Program-made: the position numbers and the translations under genes | Notes under the pieces: generated by a model | The model's input: the letters and a program-made list of their open reading frames with translations, nothing else | Told to the model about the DNA's origin: nothing | Databases searched by the model: none | NCBI GenBank assembly: GCA_039796935.1 | Contig: JBDKIV010000084.1 | Coordinates: 1 to 13,307 of the forward strand | DNA from: VFMC01 sp039796935 | GTDB taxonomy: Bacteria > Actinomycetota > Acidimicrobiia > Acidimicrobiales > Ilumatobacteraceae | DNA length: 13,307 nt | Direction of reading: 5' to 3' | Shown: positions 13,173-13,307 of the stretch, one piece after another | How positions within the stretch are numbered: the first letter of the stretch is position 1 | Layout of the letters: each line of letters opens with the position of its first letter

Positions 13173-13307
13173 TCAGAAGAGGCGGCCTTCGAAGGTGATC
13201 GCGAATGCGTTCAGCGCCGGCTTCCAACGGTTCATCCACCGCTCCTGCCCAGTGCCTTTCGGGTCGAGCGAACGCACGACGAGGTAGAGGCACTTGAGCG
13301 CGGCCTG
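13173..13307 (-). CDS. IS256-family transposase, C-terminal part (cut by window edge)
   Basis: The last 44 residues of a transposase that continues past the window. QAALKCLYLVVRSLDPKGTG followed by RWMNRWKPALNAFAITFEGR and a stop is the characteristic C-terminal end of a common IS256-family transposase group. It is clearly different from the C-terminus of the complete transposase at 6452-7681, so the two belong to different elements. It lies about 190 bp beyond tRNA-like copy 3. Confidence 0.82.
   Translation of the reverse strand, partial: QAALKCLYLVVRSLDPKGTGQERWMNRWKPALNAFAITFEGRLF

Noticed and set aside
6418..13307. Composite transposon formed by the two IS256-type elements
   Set aside because: The two transposases have clearly different C-termini, so they are different elements and would not mobilise the intervening DNA together.
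1..13307. CRISPR array or retron/defence system
   Set aside because: No regularly spaced repeat-spacer series, reverse transcriptase, nuclease or Cas-like protein is visible. The only repeats are the three tRNA remnants, IS ends and short operator-like motifs.

Overview
The window is high-GC DNA with strongly GC-biased third codon positions, from an actinobacterium. An HxlR regulator, a PaaX-family regulator, an EthA-like Baeyer-Villiger monooxygenase, Rieske oxygenases and two IS256-family transposases together suggest a metabolically versatile soil or marine lineage. Acidimicrobiia is my guess, but nothing here proves it. No complete tRNA, rRNA, CRISPR array or integrase is visible.

Three copies of the 3' half of a class II (Leu-type) tRNA sit at 33-88, 3070-3125 and 12937-12980, all read on the minus strand. 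None has a 5' half. They share an identical 30-bp core covering part of the variable arm, the T-arm and the acceptor strand. They divide the window into two cargo blocks, as tRNA-derived attachment sites would.

Block A (about 90-3070) holds a molybdopterin (DMSO reductase family) oxidoreductase on the minus strand and a divergent HxlR-type repressor on the plus strand. Their 55-bp intergenic region carries two near-identical 15-bp palindromes that look like the HxlR operators.

Block B (about 3130-12937) begins with about 690 bp of poor coding potential. The rest is one long minus-strand catabolic operon. In transcription order it holds a PaaX-family regulator, an EthA-like Baeyer-Villiger monooxygenase, a saccharopine-dehydrogenase-like NAD(P) protein, a four-helix membrane protein, a Rieske oxygenase alpha subunit, a small CBU_0592-like membrane protein, a second Rieske oxygenase alpha subunit and an alpha/beta hydrolase. 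Most junctions overlap by 1-14 bp or are a few bases apart, so the genes are probably co-translated. A plausible logic is hydroxylation by the Rieske enzymes, ketone-to-ester or lactone conversion by the monooxygenase, and ester cleavage by the hydrolase. The substrate cannot be read from the sequence, and no ferredoxin or reductase partner is present.

The operon is damaged. An IS256-family element (about 6418-7766) sits inside the first Rieske gene. It separates a 317-residue N-terminal piece from a C-terminal piece that is still read in frame into the downstream GTGA start overlap. A different IS256-family transposase runs off the right edge (13173-13307). The region therefore looks like accessory, rearranged catabolic DNA.
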